Part shown: positions 1 to 10,064 of the stretch, piece after piece
How the letters are laid out: every line of letters begins with the position of its first letter
Numbering within the stretch: the first letter of the stretch is position 1
NCBI GenBank assembly: GCA_902984215.1
Contig: CADWAF010003949.1
Span: 1-16,374 of the forward strand
DNA length: 16,374 nt
Source of the DNA: Willaertia magna
Lineage: Eukaryota; Heterolobosea; Eutetramitea; Acrasida; Naegleriidae
Direction of reading: 5' to 3'
Position numbers and translations under genes: made by a program
The notes under the pieces: model-generated
The model's database searches: none
Seen by the model: the letters and a program-made list of their open reading frames with translations, nothing else
What the model was told of the DNA's origin: nothing

Positions 1-116
1 TATTAAAAATTGGAAGAAAATTAATATTAATTTTTAGAATATTATGCAACTATTGCAAGGTCAAAATAATCATCAACAAATAAACTACAGTTGAAATAAT
101 ATTTGAGTCCACAATT
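1..116 (+). repeat. Left terminal inverted repeat
   Basis: Bases 1-24 are identical to the reverse complement of 16351-16374. Three further blocks follow in the same order on both ends: 56-73 (matching 16281-16298, 18 of 18), 85-94 (matching 16263-16272, 9 of 10) and 103-116 (matching 16229-16242, 14 of 14). The spacers between blocks differ in length and sequence. This block-and-spacer pattern is what is expected of transposase-binding termini that have diverged. Confidence 0.75.
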
Positions 117-318
117 ATTAAAACATTAAGAACACTTGACTTTTGATTATCCACAAAAAAATAAACAAATATAACAAAAACAAAATCATAAACCGGATCG
201 TTATTAGAAGAATTTAAAACGGGTGCTTATAGAAAACCATGTAATTTCTATTCAAACAAAGTGCAAGTTAATATTTAAGCAATTTATTTTTTTAATATTT
301 ACAATTTTTGTAAACTGT
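117..318. other. Spacer between left TIR and dioxygenase gene
   Basis: About 200 bases with no open frame worth reporting. It should hold the 3' untranslated region of the minus-strand dioxygenase gene, whose TAA stop is at 319-321. There is a small patch of higher G+C around 192-224. Confidence 0.5.
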
Positions 319-1224
319 TTACAATTTTTTCTTAGTTACCTTTTTCTTTTTCTTTTCCACTAATTCTTCATTCTCTTCATTCTCTTCCTCCTTTTTCTTC
401 TTTGTTACTTTCTTTTCTGGAATTGTCAAATACTTTTTACAACCAGCTGCATGTCTCAATGTTGGAATTTTCTTTAATTTCCAATCATTACCAGTAGCTT
501 TCTCTGACATGATATACATATCACCATGACCTAAGTTAATCACAACCCTTTCACCTATTGGAGAAGATTGTTGGAACCATTGATAATGTAAAGGTAATGT
601 TTCTCCAATTCTTACACCAATTACTTTCATTCTTTCTGCATCTCCATGAAATCCAATACCACATTTACTTATATCATAATAATAATTTCCTTCTGCTACG
701 AGACCTTCAGCTTTTTCACAAATTTCAATTAACTTTAATTTAACATGATTTAATAGTGGAACAGTGTCAAATGCAATAATACTTCCTTTTCCTTCTTCAT
801 AATTTGCTTCTTGACTTTCTTCACCAAAACATAAATTATATCTAGCTACTTTATTTACAACTCTACCATACATGTATGCTTTAGTATCTTTATCTAAATC
901 ATCTTGTTCTTTAAAGAATTCATCTGAATTTGATTGAATATCTTTTAAAATTCCATTTAATCCTTTTCTCATAACTAAAACATATGCTTCATCTTTACAT
1001 TTAATGTCATCTGGTAAATTATCATTTAAATTTAATAATTCACATTCAATTTCGTTCTTTTCAAACCACTCTTTTATATTTTGTAAATCTGTTAAATTAA
1101 ATCCACTTTTCGATAAATTACCAATCTTTTGCATTCCTACATGATTTTCAGCTTGATCACCAAAAGTTATTGTAAATGTGTTTCCTCGATATGAAATACT
1201 TTTGTTATTGCTACTTGATATCAT
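319..1224 (-). CDS. AlkB-like 2-oxoglutarate/Fe(II)-dependent dioxygenase
   Basis: A 301-residue intact frame starting at the ATG at 1224. Residues about 120-265 resemble an AlkB-like 2OG-Fe(II) oxygenase domain of a type I recall from large DNA viruses and protists. The segment GIGFHGDAERMKVIGVRIG carries the HxD iron ligands (H194, D196), GHGDMYIMSEKATG forms the core strand region, and TLRHAAGC carries the distal ligand H258. The lysines after it (263-264) are candidates for the 2-oxoglutarate contact. Enzymes of this superfamily oxidise methyl groups on nucleic acids or proteins; the substrate here is unknown. The last 35 residues are a Lys/Glu tail with two KKVTKKK-type blocks, suggesting nuclear or nucleic-acid targeting. 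The gene is divergent from the repeat-protein gene. A TATA-like ATATAAAAAG lies at 1263-1272 on this strand, about 40 bases before the start codon. No intron or lesion is seen. Confidence 0.65.
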   Translation of the reverse strand: MISSSNNKSISYRGNTFTITFGDQAENHVGMQKIGNLSKSGFNLTDLQNIKEWFEKNEIECELLNLNDNLPDDIKCKDEAYVLVMRKGLNGILKDIQSNSDEFFKEQDDLDKDTKAYMYGRVVNKVARYNLCFGEESQEANYEEGKGSIIAFDTVPLLNHVKLKLIEICEKAEGLVAEGNYYYDISKCGIGFHGDAERMKVIGVRIGETLPLHYQWFQQSSPIGERVVINLGHGDMYIMSEKATGNDWKLKKIPTLRHAAGCKKYLTIPEKKVTKKKKEEENEENEELVEKKKKKVTKKKL

Positions 1225-1563
1225 TCTTTTTTTTCTATTCTGTTCAAAAATTTAATGGAATTCTTTTTATATGGATTATAGCGCGCTGCCACTTTTCAAT
1301 TTCATGAAGTAAGTGAAATAAAAATAAATTTTACAAAAAGTGCAAAAGTTTTTTGAAAATCCACCAGGTTTCCGTTTCAGTTCTTTGTAAAGGTTGCAAT
1401 AATCTACAATTTCAGCCAGTTCCGAACAACTTTCTGTTCCTGCGCAAAGCAACATCACTACGAAGATGCTGTGAGTGTAAGTGTTGTTCTTGGCGGTTTC
1501 TTCTTAATTTTCGATGTAAAACTTTTTAATGTTTACTGCAGTTATCAACATATCAAAAAAACA
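1225..1563. promoter_or_regulatory. Divergent promoter and leader region
   Basis: This spacer serves the minus-strand dioxygenase gene and the plus-strand repeat-protein gene. It holds a GCGCGC core near 1280 and TATA-like sequence at 1263-1272. On the plus strand there are two intron-like stretches in the leader: 1309-1380 (GTAAGT to TTTCAG) and 1477-1541 (GTAAGT to CTGCAG, or from GTGAGT at 1471). If the second is spliced from 1471, the ATG at 1466 becomes joined in frame to the ATG at 1564 and adds nine residues. A short minus-strand open frame in this stretch (1276-1458) has no independent support. Confidence 0.45.
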
Positions 1564-4500
1564 ATGGCTACAAAGAGCATTACATCAAGTGCCTTTTTAA
1601 TTTGCATTATTATACTTGTAACAACATGTTATCAAGTTAATGGTTCTATTGATTGGTCAACTTTGACTGCAACAGAATTAAGCAACATTTCAGCAGAAGA
1701 ATTTACATCAATTTCTTCAGAAAACATTTCATCAATCCCAAGTGGGGCATGTTCTGGATTTAGAGCTCAGCAAATAACTTCAATTTCAGATAATGCTTGT
1801 ATTGGTTTTAAAAGTGCTTGTTTTAAAAATATTCCTCCAATTTCTTATGCTGGATTCACTGCAGGTTGTGTTTCTAAGTGGAAAGTAAATGAAATGAATG
1901 GTATTGTCAGTGAATATATGATTGGTAATTTGACAGCAAGTGTCTTTAATGTTATGAATCCCTGCATTAACAAAAGATCATGTAAATAATATTGTTAGAT
2001 CCAACTTTGCTAAATGGACAACAGAAATGATGGCTGCAATCAGTGACAATGGTTGCCAAGGAATTAACTTGTATCAAATGAATGATTTATATGGTTCAGC
2101 TGGAGATTCATGTGCTGGATTTACCTCTTCATGTATTGCTAATATTCCAGCTTACTCTTTTTCAGCATTAAATCCTGGATGTATCAATAATATTAATATG
2201 TTTGCAGTTACAGCAGCTCAGTTTAATGTGATTCCATCTGTAGCCTTCCCTTATGTTTATGCAACTACTATTAAGAAACTAAGTGGTAGTATTTGTTCTG
2301 GTTTTACTAGCGATCAACTTGGTAAACTTACTGGTGCTCAATGTACAAGTTTGTTGAAGGAATGTGCACAATATATTCCTAAAACTTCTTTTGGTAGTAT
2401 TACAACTTCTTGTTTTCTCAATACTAATGCAATTTCGGGTTTAAACAAAGATCAAATAGCTAATATTCCAAGATCCAACTTTGCTTTGTGGAATAAAGAT
2501 ATGATGTCTGCTTTGAATTCAGAGGCATGTAAGGGTATTAATATTGGTCAATTAAATGATTTGTACGGCTCTGCTGGTGATGCTTGTGTTGGATTTACAT
2601 CAACATGTATTGCTAATATTCCAGCTGATTCTTTTATGGGATTAAATCCTGGTTGTATTAATAATATGAATTTAACCGCAATTAATTCTGCTCAACTTGC
2701 AGCTATTCCTTATGTTTCCTTCCCATATGTTACTGAACAATCAATTAATAAGTTGAGTGGCCCAGCATGTGCCGGAATTACAAATTCACAAATTGGTCAA
2801 TTGACAACACAATGTCAAGGTTTCAAAAAAGAATGTATTTCCTACATTCCAGCAGATAGATTTAGCAATATAAATAGTGCAAGCTGTTTCTTCTCTACTA
2901 ATGCTATTCCTGGTATTAAAAAAGATCAATTAACAAATATTAATAGATCCAACTTTGCAAAATGGTCCAAAGATATGATGGCTGCAATTAGTGACAATGG
3001 TTGCCAAGGAATTAATATTGGTCAATTAAATGATTTGTATGGTTCAGCTGGTGATGTTTGTGTTGGATTTACATCAACATGTATTGCTAATATTCCAGCT
3101 TATTCTTTTATGGGGTTAAATCCAGGTTGTTTAAACAATATTAATCTTACTGCAATTAATGTAGACCAACTTGCAGCTATTCCATATGTAGCTTTTCCTT
3201 ATATAACTGAACAAGCAGTAAGAAAATTAAATGGAATTGCTTGTTCTGGTATTACTGCAAGTCAAATTAGTCAACTAACTACTCAATGCACTGCCTTTAA
3301 TAAGGGATGTCTTTCTAACATTCCAGCTGATAGATTCAGTAGTATTAATGTTAATAGCTGCTTCTTTTCTAATGAGGCAATCCCAGTTATCAAGAGAGAA
3401 CAATTAACCAACATTCCAAGATCTAACTTTGCCAAATGGTCTAAAGAAATGATGGCTTTAATTAATGAAAATGCATGTCAAGGAATCACAATACACCAAC
3501 TTAACGATTTATATGGTTCAGCAGGAGATTCATGTGCTGGATTTACCTCTTCATGTATTGCAAACATTCCAGCTTATTCTTTTTCAGCATTAAATCCTGG
3601 ATGTATCAATAATATTAATATGACAGCTGTCAGTGCAGCACAATTTAATGTAATCCCATATAATGCTTTCCCTTATGTTTTAGAAGGAACACTTAGTAAG
3701 TTAAGAGGTTCTACGTGCTCTGGTGTTACAGGTAATCAACTTAGTCAACTTACATTACAATGTAATGGATTTACCAAAGATTGTTTGGCTAATATTCCTG
3801 CTGATTCAATTAAGAGTGTTACAAGTACTTGTCTCTTCTCTACTTCAGCTATTCCAGGTTTATCAAAGGAACAAATTAATAATGTTAATAGAGCTAACTT
3901 TGCCAAATGGACTAAGGAAATGATGTCCGTAATAGAACCAAACAGTTGTAAAGGAATTAACTTGTATCAAATGAATGATTTATACGGTTCAGCTGGAGAT
4001 TCATGTGCTGGTTTTACATCACCTTGTATTGAAAATATTCCAGTTGAAGCATTCTCAGCATTAAATCCTGGATGTATTAATAACATCAATATGACAGCTG
4101 TCAGTGCAGCACAATTTAATGTAATCCCATATAATGCTTTCCCTTATGTTTTAGAAGGAACCATAAGAAAACTCAAACCTTCTACATGTTATGGAGTAAC
4201 TGGAAACCAACTTAGTCAATTAACAACTCAATGTAATGCCTTTTCAAGAGATTGTTTGTATTACATTCCAAGTGAAAGTTTTAAAGGTATAACCACAAAT
4301 AATTGTTTCTTCTCTGTTGATGCAATTCCTGGTTTAAGAAAAGAACAAATTACTAATATTGACAGAACCAATTTCGCCAAATGGACTAAGGAAATGATGT
4401 CCGTAATTGAACCAGATACTTGTAAAGGAATTAACTTGTATCAAATGAATGATTTATACGGTTCAGCTGGAAGCGTTTGTGCTGGATTTACTTCTTCATG

Positions 4501-5491
4501 TATTGCAAATATTCCAGATTTATCATTCTCAGCACTCAACCCAGGTTGTATCAATAATATTAATATGACAGCTGTCAGTTCTGTTCAATTCACCGCTATC
4601 CCATCTGTTGCTTTCAACTACATTTATACTGAAACTATTGCAAAATTAAGAGGAAATATATGTTCTGGATTTACTAACGATCAATTAGCATCTCTTTCAA
4701 CTCAATGCTCCGCTTTAGCATATGATTGTATTAGCAAAATTGAATTACCAGCATTAGAAAGAATTTCTCCAAACTGTTTTAAATTAATTACACCAGAAAA
4801 TATTTTAGGTTTTACAGCAGATCAAATTCCTTCCCTCTCTGCATTCACCATTAGTGGTATTACTTCTAATCAATTAATAACCTTATATAATAATCCTCAA
4901 TACTTTATTGCTGAATTATTAACTTCCAGTCAATTAGAATCCGTAGCTAGCGATGAAATTTTATCATTTAAAAAACCATTCGAAAGTGGATTTTTAATTC
5001 CAAAGAGACGTATTTCAAGTAGTGAACTTTCTAATTTAACTTGGTTACAATTAGCAGTTTCCACAAAGTTGTCAGTTTCAAGTGTTGTAAATAATGAAAA
5101 CATTTTCAAAATTACTTTCGATAAAACCTTCCAAGGATTTAGAACTGACCAAATTTCAGTATTAGAAGATGAGATATTTAGAAATACTAATGTAGGACAA
5201 TTGAATAACCTTTTAGTTGATTCAGTTTCCGGTATTACCGTTAAACAAATGTCTTATATCCCATTAGAAGCCTTCTCAACAAAAGAAAAAGCCTTTTATA
5301 ATACTTTTAATAGTATTAATCCTCTTAGTATTCCTGGTATTACTCAAAATCAATTATCTTCAATTATTAACGGAATTCCTTCAACTTTATGGACATGCGA
5401 ACAATTTACAAATTTAACATCGGAACAAATTGGATGGTTTAAAACTGAAAATGTTGAAATTTATAATTTATCAAAGATGCAATTTTCGTAA
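1564..5491 (+). CDS. Secreted cysteine-rich tandem-repeat protein, apparently frameshifted
   Basis: I chose the ATG at 1564 because it gives a clear signal peptide (basic start, hydrophobic SAFLICIIILVTTC, likely cleavage near residue 27). The mature protein is almost entirely repeats with short pieces of the form GITxxQLxxIPxxAF. Six long units of 157-158 residues, each with about eight Cys, are anchored by the motif NDLYGSAG. Degenerate units lie before and after. There is no transmembrane or lipid-anchor signal, so it is probably secreted or surface-bound through other partners; the many Cys suggest a disulfide-linked elongated fold. I recognise no named family, and a role as adhesin or cell-wall/coat protein is inference only. 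The frame changes between 1955 and 1989, so the sequence as given makes two pieces (1564-1989, and a frame open from 1958 to 5491 with its first ATG at 2027). With the lesion bridged, the product would have about 1308 residues. Confidence 0.7.
1925..1989 (+). other. Frame change in repeat-protein gene (one extra C, or a small intron)
   Basis: The first frame stops at TAA 1987-1989. The second frame opens after a TGA at 1955-1957 and reads IPALTKDHVNNIVRSNF, which matches the repeat consensus IPGLKKEQITNINRSNF. The two join smoothly if one C of the CCC run at 1960-1962 is removed, so a one-base insertion or a sequencing error is the simplest reading. A 52-base intron at 1925-1976 (GTAATT to AAAAG) would also keep the frame. 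It would delete residues that fit the repeat, and its acceptor is unlike those of the other introns here. Confidence 0.6.
2081..4921 (+). repeat. Six tandem coding repeats of 471-474 bp
   Basis: The anchor that encodes NDLYGSAG recurs at 2081, 2555, 3029, 3503, 3974 and 4448, giving spacings of 474, 474, 474, 471 and 474 bases. The last unit becomes degenerate after about 4750. Some segments are almost identical in DNA between non-adjacent units. Examples are unit 1 (from 2109) against unit 4 (from 3528), and units 4 and 5 around AATATGACAGCTGTCAGTGC. Other segments differ widely. This mosaic suggests recent gene conversion or unequal exchange. Confidence 0.85.
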
Positions 5492-5522
5492 ATTTTAAAT
5501 AAATCATTTTTTTTAACAAAAA

Positions 5523-6765
5523 TTAATAACTAAAAGAAGGAATAGATTTTAATAATTTAATTATATCAACCTCTCTTTTTTTTGTTTTTGAATTTAAAAT
5601 AATATTTATAAAAAACTTAACCACATTTTCTTTTAAATACAACAAACAAAACAATACTTTACAAGATAACAAACCAAGTAATAAATCTAATTTATTGTAA
5701 GTTCTTTTAATATGATTGTGAGAACAATAAAAATTATTTATTTTACAATAAAAACAAAAATCTTTTTTCCTAATTTTACTTGTATATTTAATTGTTATCC
5801 AATTTATAATAACAAAAATATCAAATTTAAAAATTATATTATCTATTTTAATTCTATTTTCTAAAATATCTTTAATTTCATACCTAAAAACATCACAAAT
5901 AAATTTAAAATCTTTTTCTTTACCATACCTTATTAAAAATAACATTATTTCAAATTTAATCATAAAACTTCCAAAATTCTTTAAATTTATAAATAAAACT
6001 GCAAAAACAATTTTATTTTCTTTACTTACAAAAATACTATTTAAATTTAATCTAAAATATATTTTATAACTTGTTTGTTTTTTTAAATTATTATTAGAAT
6101 TATTTAATAAATTAATTATTTCTATATCTTTTTATTGTAATAAATTTATATTATTTTTACTTTCCATTTATTTCAGCCACTTTATGTAATATAAAATATA
6201 ATATTTTAAAACAGTTTTTAAACTGTAAAATATAAATCTTTTATTATCAACATTTAAACCACATATATTAAATTCATTTATTAATTTTAAATTTAATAAC
6301 TTTCTAAAATTTTGAATTGAGTATAATGAAGATAATAAATTGTTATTTATTAATTTTTTTTGTAAAGTATATGTTAAATTTGATATTAAATAATTTTAAT
6401 AAATATTTTCAACACCTTATAAAACGTTATAATAAGTATTCAATAAATTTATTTTACTATTTATTTTAATTTCTTTACTTTGCTGACAAATATTGTAATA
6501 TTTTACTTTTTCTAAAATATTACATTCATTATTTTCTATATTTTTACTTTTTAAAATATATTTAAATATTTTTTAAAATTATCATTATTCAATTTATTAC
6601 TAATATTTATTACTTTTGTTTTGAAAACATTAATAAAAATAGTAAATAAATTAATAAAAGATATTTTTTAGTAATTATTTTTTTATTTTTTTTAATAAAA
6701 ACTTTACAATCTTCTTTTTTTTTTAAATATTTAATAAATAATATATCTTTTTTATCTTCTTTCAT
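5523..6765 (-). pseudogene. Gene fossil A, unrecognised, about 410 codons
   Basis: From 6572 down to 5523 a single frame runs 350 codons with only four internal stops, all TAA, and no TAG or TGA. The contexts are VL*GVENIY*NYL and, further on, WLK*MESKNN and LLQ*KDIEI. The last 147 codons (5963-5523) are fully open. An upstream piece starting at an ATG at 6765 (MKEDKKDILFIKYLKK) lies in another frame, so at least one frameshift is needed. The product has a short cysteine/histidine cluster (CFYCKINNFYCSHNH) that may be a zinc-binding site, followed by a hydrophobic stretch. No family is recognised. The gene is convergent with the repeat-protein gene, with 31 bases between the stops. Confidence 0.5.
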
Positions 6766-6790
6766 TTCGGTAATTGAAAAGTTTAATATT

Positions 6791-6918
6791 AATTGTATTT
6801 TATTTTAATAATTATTATTTATAGTTTGATTTAGCAAATTATTTGTAATATATTCTGTTTATTTTATAATATTAATAAAGAATTTATTGAATAATAATTA
6901 TTAAAATAAAATACAATT
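6791..6918. repeat. Perfect 29-bp inverted repeat with 70-base loop
   Basis: Bases 6791-6819 and 6890-6918 are exact reverse complements, and imperfect pairing continues for several bases outside. Although the region is A+T-rich, 29 matches in order are well beyond chance. It lies between fossil A (minus) and the integrase-like remnant (plus). It could be a short non-autonomous transposon (MITE-like), a terminator-like hairpin or a replication/recombination structure. Confidence 0.7.
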
Positions 6919-6955
6919 ATTAATATATAAAAAAGTAAGTTAATACTTGTTTGTT

Positions 6956-7156
6956 GTATTTAATTTAGTAAAAGTTTTTGAATAGTATAGTAAATATATT
7001 AAATTAGAGTTGAATGTAAGAAATTATTGAATAGGTGATAAATGTTGGTTATAAATAAAATTATTATTAATATATTGTCTGTTATTAGATAAAATTAAAA
7101 GTTTTATAATTGTTTTATAATTTGATATAGTAATTGTAAAAAATGTTTGTTCTTAA
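6956..7156 (+). pseudogene. Possible integrase C-terminal domain fossil
   Basis: A plus-strand frame of 66 codons with four stops (TAG, TGA, TAA, TAA) reads FNLVKVFE, then KLELNVRNY, a TGA, IGDKCWL and later LLDKIKSFIIV. Retrovirus-like and Maverick-type integrases end in a domain with the pattern Y-x-x/I-GD-x-VWL, followed by a K/P-x-(G/S)-F-x-I strand, which this resembles. The stop within Y-stop-IGDK would be one C-to-T change from CGA (Arg). The stretch is also richer in G than C, unlike its surroundings, which agrees with plus-strand coding. The integrase catalytic core is not visible upstream, where the hairpin and fossil A lie. The call is tentative. From 7157 to 7426 I see no coherent frame on the plus strand. 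Confidence 0.3.
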
Positions 7157-7426
7157 TAATTTTTATTATATTTATTAGTTTTATTAACTATTTTAAAATT
7201 ATTTTCATCATAATAAAAAGATAATATTTTTTATCTTTATTAGAATAAGAAAATACTATTTTTTTTGAAATAATTCTTGTTAATAAATAATTTCATTTTT
7301 TTTTAAAAAAATTTTTAAAAATTTTTCAAAAAACAATAACAAAAACAAATTTATTAATTATATATCCTTATCACTCAAATCAAAACAGAGACAAAAATTA
7401 TAATTGTTTAATAAATATTTACAATA

Positions 7427-8660
7427 TTAACCCTATTTCAAATAATTTCTTTTTTTAATATATAAAACATTTAAAAATATTTAAAAATATATCATCTCTA
7501 ATTGATGAAGATTATAAAATTATAAAGAATTTGTCATTAACTTTATGTTTTAATTTAAAAATACAATATTAAATTTCTTATTATATCTATTTTCAAAAAA
7601 ATTATTAAAAACTTTACAATAATTATAAATATCTTTTAAAGAACAATATAATCGAAAAGAAATTATTTTATAAAAATTATTTTTCTTATTAAACTTTCTA
7701 ATATCAACAACTTTAAAAAAACAGTTATTATACTATTTATAATAATAATTACAATTTTTAATACTTTGCTTGATTAAAGTGTTTAATTGTTTTGTTTTTG
7801 TAGTGTTATTAAAAAATTGAAATAAGTTATATAATTTAAAAATATGATAAAACATATTTAATTTAAAATTAAAATCTAATATTACTTTCTTTTCTAAATC
7901 AATTCCTTTAGCAAATATTAAAATGTTATTATTAAAAAATATATGTAAAACTTTATAAAAATGATTATACTTTATTATTTTTAAGTTTACATAATTATTA
8001 TTTTTAAATTCTAATCTTTTTTTATCACTTAAAAATGGTATTCCAATTAAAAAATTTGTAATAAATTATATATCTTTTGGTTTAATATTATAATTTTTAA
8101 TAATTCCATATCCATTTTCAATTCTTGTAGTAAAAAAGTATGAAATATTGATTATAAATTTTATATCAACTTTAATAAAAGTTATTTTTGTTATATAATA
8201 ATTAGTTTTAGTTTAAAAAGTGGATTTATAATTAAATATTGTAAAATTAGTAACTATTTGTGGGTTTATATTTTGTATTTATAAATATTTACTAAATAAT
8301 TTTAATTTATATATATAATTAAAACTGACATTAGTATTATTTTTTTTAAAATATTTTCTACTTCATCAATATTAAATTTAATATTCTTTAACTTTTTTAT
8401 TTTAGAAACTCTGACAAAAATTTAAGGTAAATAAAAAAAATTTTAATAAGTCTTTTTATATATAAATTTAAATATTCATCAACTAAACTATTTTCAACAA
8501 TATTCTTTAAATTTTCCATTATATCTGAATAATTATTATATTTTTTATTCAAAGCACTTTTATAACTATTACAGTTGACATAATTAATATTTAGATTAAT
8601 ATTTTTCTTTTTAAATCATTCAAATACTATCTTTTTCAATTCTTCTCTTTTAGTAGACAT
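7427..8660 (-). pseudogene. Gene fossil B, unrecognised, about 410 codons
   Basis: It begins at an ATG at 8660 (MSTKREELKKIVFE, then TGA, then FKKKNINLNINYVNC). The TGA sits where Trp is expected (TGG to TGA). Two small frameshifts near 8410 and 8350 lead into a long frame, from about 8350 to 7427, that includes IENGYGIIKNYNIKPKDI, a stretch of over 100 open codons from about 8068 to 7740, and IISFRLYCSLKDIYNYC. Internal stops are six TAA and one TAG before a final TAG/TAA pair. The protein has many aromatic and beta-strand-like segments but no motif I can name. Structural (capsid-like) or replication functions are possible guesses without support. Confidence 0.45.
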
Positions 8661-8746
8661 TAAATTTGTATAAAGAATATTTAAAAGAAATATAATTAAT
8701 TATAATTAACCCACCTTCATATACTTTAGGTATTTATAATTATTAT

Positions 8747-9840
8747 TTAAAACATATTCTTTAAAATCTTAATCGTTTTTAATACAAAATTGAATTTTAA
8801 AAAAAATTTATATAAATTACATTCCTTAATATAATGTTTATGTTTAAAATATATCAAATAATTATTAAAACAATTATATCTGTATTACAATATTTTTAAA
8901 TAATTTATATTATCACAAATTGTTTAACTATTTATATTATTATTAATTAAATAATTAATTAATAAAATAATATAAACTCCATAATTATCCAAATCAATTT
9001 AATTTAAAACAACAACTTTAAGGCTATTAATATTGTTGAAAATTATAACATTTTTAAATATAATTTCTTAACTACATCTTTCATTAAATGTATTTTTTCT
9101 TTTAAATATTATCTATATAATATTATCTATATAATATTATCTATATAATAATTATTATTAACAACTAATGGAATAAATATTTTTTTAGATATAATTGAAA
9201 TTAATGTTATAATAATATATAAAATTCTTTAAATCAAATCCAATATTATAAAAGCGTTCAATATGAAAAATTAATACATTATCATATTTTCTATTTAAAT
9301 ATATAGCTTTTATAATAATAATATTATATTCAATTTTATTAAAAAGTATTAAACTAAATAAATTCTATTCTTCTAAAAATTCAAAATAATTAACATCTAA
9401 AGAACAAATATTTAAATACATAATAAATTTTAAACCTTAATCTATATTTTGTGTGCAAGGTTTTATGAATAAATATTTAAATGGAATACTTTTAATTTCT
9501 TTTATTAAATAATCATTATCTAAAGAGTTTTTTAATATTTTTAATAATTTAAAATATTGTTTTTTCTTTGAATAATTTAATGTATTTTTTTTTCTTTTTT
9601 TCAAACTTTTCTTTCTCAAACCTTTCTTTCCATTTTTTTTATATATATAATAATATTATTTTTATTTTCTTTATATTCTTCTGTGTTCTAATAATATAAA
9701 TTTTTATCTAATTTATATTTAATTTCTTTATATATTTCATTATTAATTAAAAATTTCTTTTTTAAATATTTTAATAAAATATCATATATTTTATTTTTTT
9801 TAAGAAACTTTAAATAATAAAAACTAATTCCCTTTTAATA
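8747..9840 (-). pseudogene. Gene fossil C, Ulp1/adenain-like cysteine protease
   Basis: Reading from about 9840 down, coherent pieces in shifting frames give an N-terminal Lys-rich part (9619-9437 fully open) and then SLDVNYFEFLEE. A segment KKIFIPLVVNNNYYIDN follows (about 9140-9185), then LDNYGVYIILLINYLI (8992-8945), ending at TAA 8749-8747. Ulp1-class proteases have I-x-I-P-I-x-x-x-x-HW before the catalytic His, and Q-x-D-x-x-(D/N)-CGV-(Y/F)-I-L at the catalytic Cys. In this fossil the Cys position is TAT (Tyr, 8983-8981), one G-to-A change from TGT, and the His position is probably TAT, one C-to-T change from CAT. In-frame TAA and TAG codons and frameshifts show it is not functional. Such proteases process capsid proteins in Mavericks and virophages and occur in several large transposons. 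Confidence 0.42.
9107..9148. repeat. Three perfect 14-bp tandem repeats
   Basis: The unit TATTATCTATATAA occurs three times head to tail, exactly. It lies inside protease-like fossil C, just downstream of the putative His segment. Expansion from one to three copies adds 28 bases, which shifts the reading frame and fits the frame change seen here. Confidence 0.9.
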
Positions 9841-10064
9841 TAATTTTTTTTGATTTTTTTTATTATTCAATTTTTTGTATGAATTGAAATAATTTTTAGT
9901 TTATAATTTATAATTATACTATTAATTGTGTTAATTTTTTTATCTATTGTTTTGTTAGTGTATATTAAATTAAATATTTTTAATCAAACAACATTTAACA
10001 GCATAAATCTTTACAAAAATTATATATTTAAAAAACTGATCTTTTAAATAAATATATAATATTA

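Noticed and set aside
558..743. Plus-strand open frame inside the dioxygenase gene
   Set aside because: It is an antisense shadow of a well-supported enzyme domain.
1276..1458. Minus-strand open frame of 60 codons in the divergent promoter
   Set aside because: It lies in the shared leader region, has no motif or signal peptide, and its length is unremarkable there.
3723..3923. Open frame in a second frame of the repeat gene
   Set aside because: It overlaps the repeat-consensus frame and has no independent coding pattern.
9107..9148. CRISPR-like array from the three 14-bp repeats
   Set aside because: The units are directly adjacent with no spacers; it is a simple tandem expansion.
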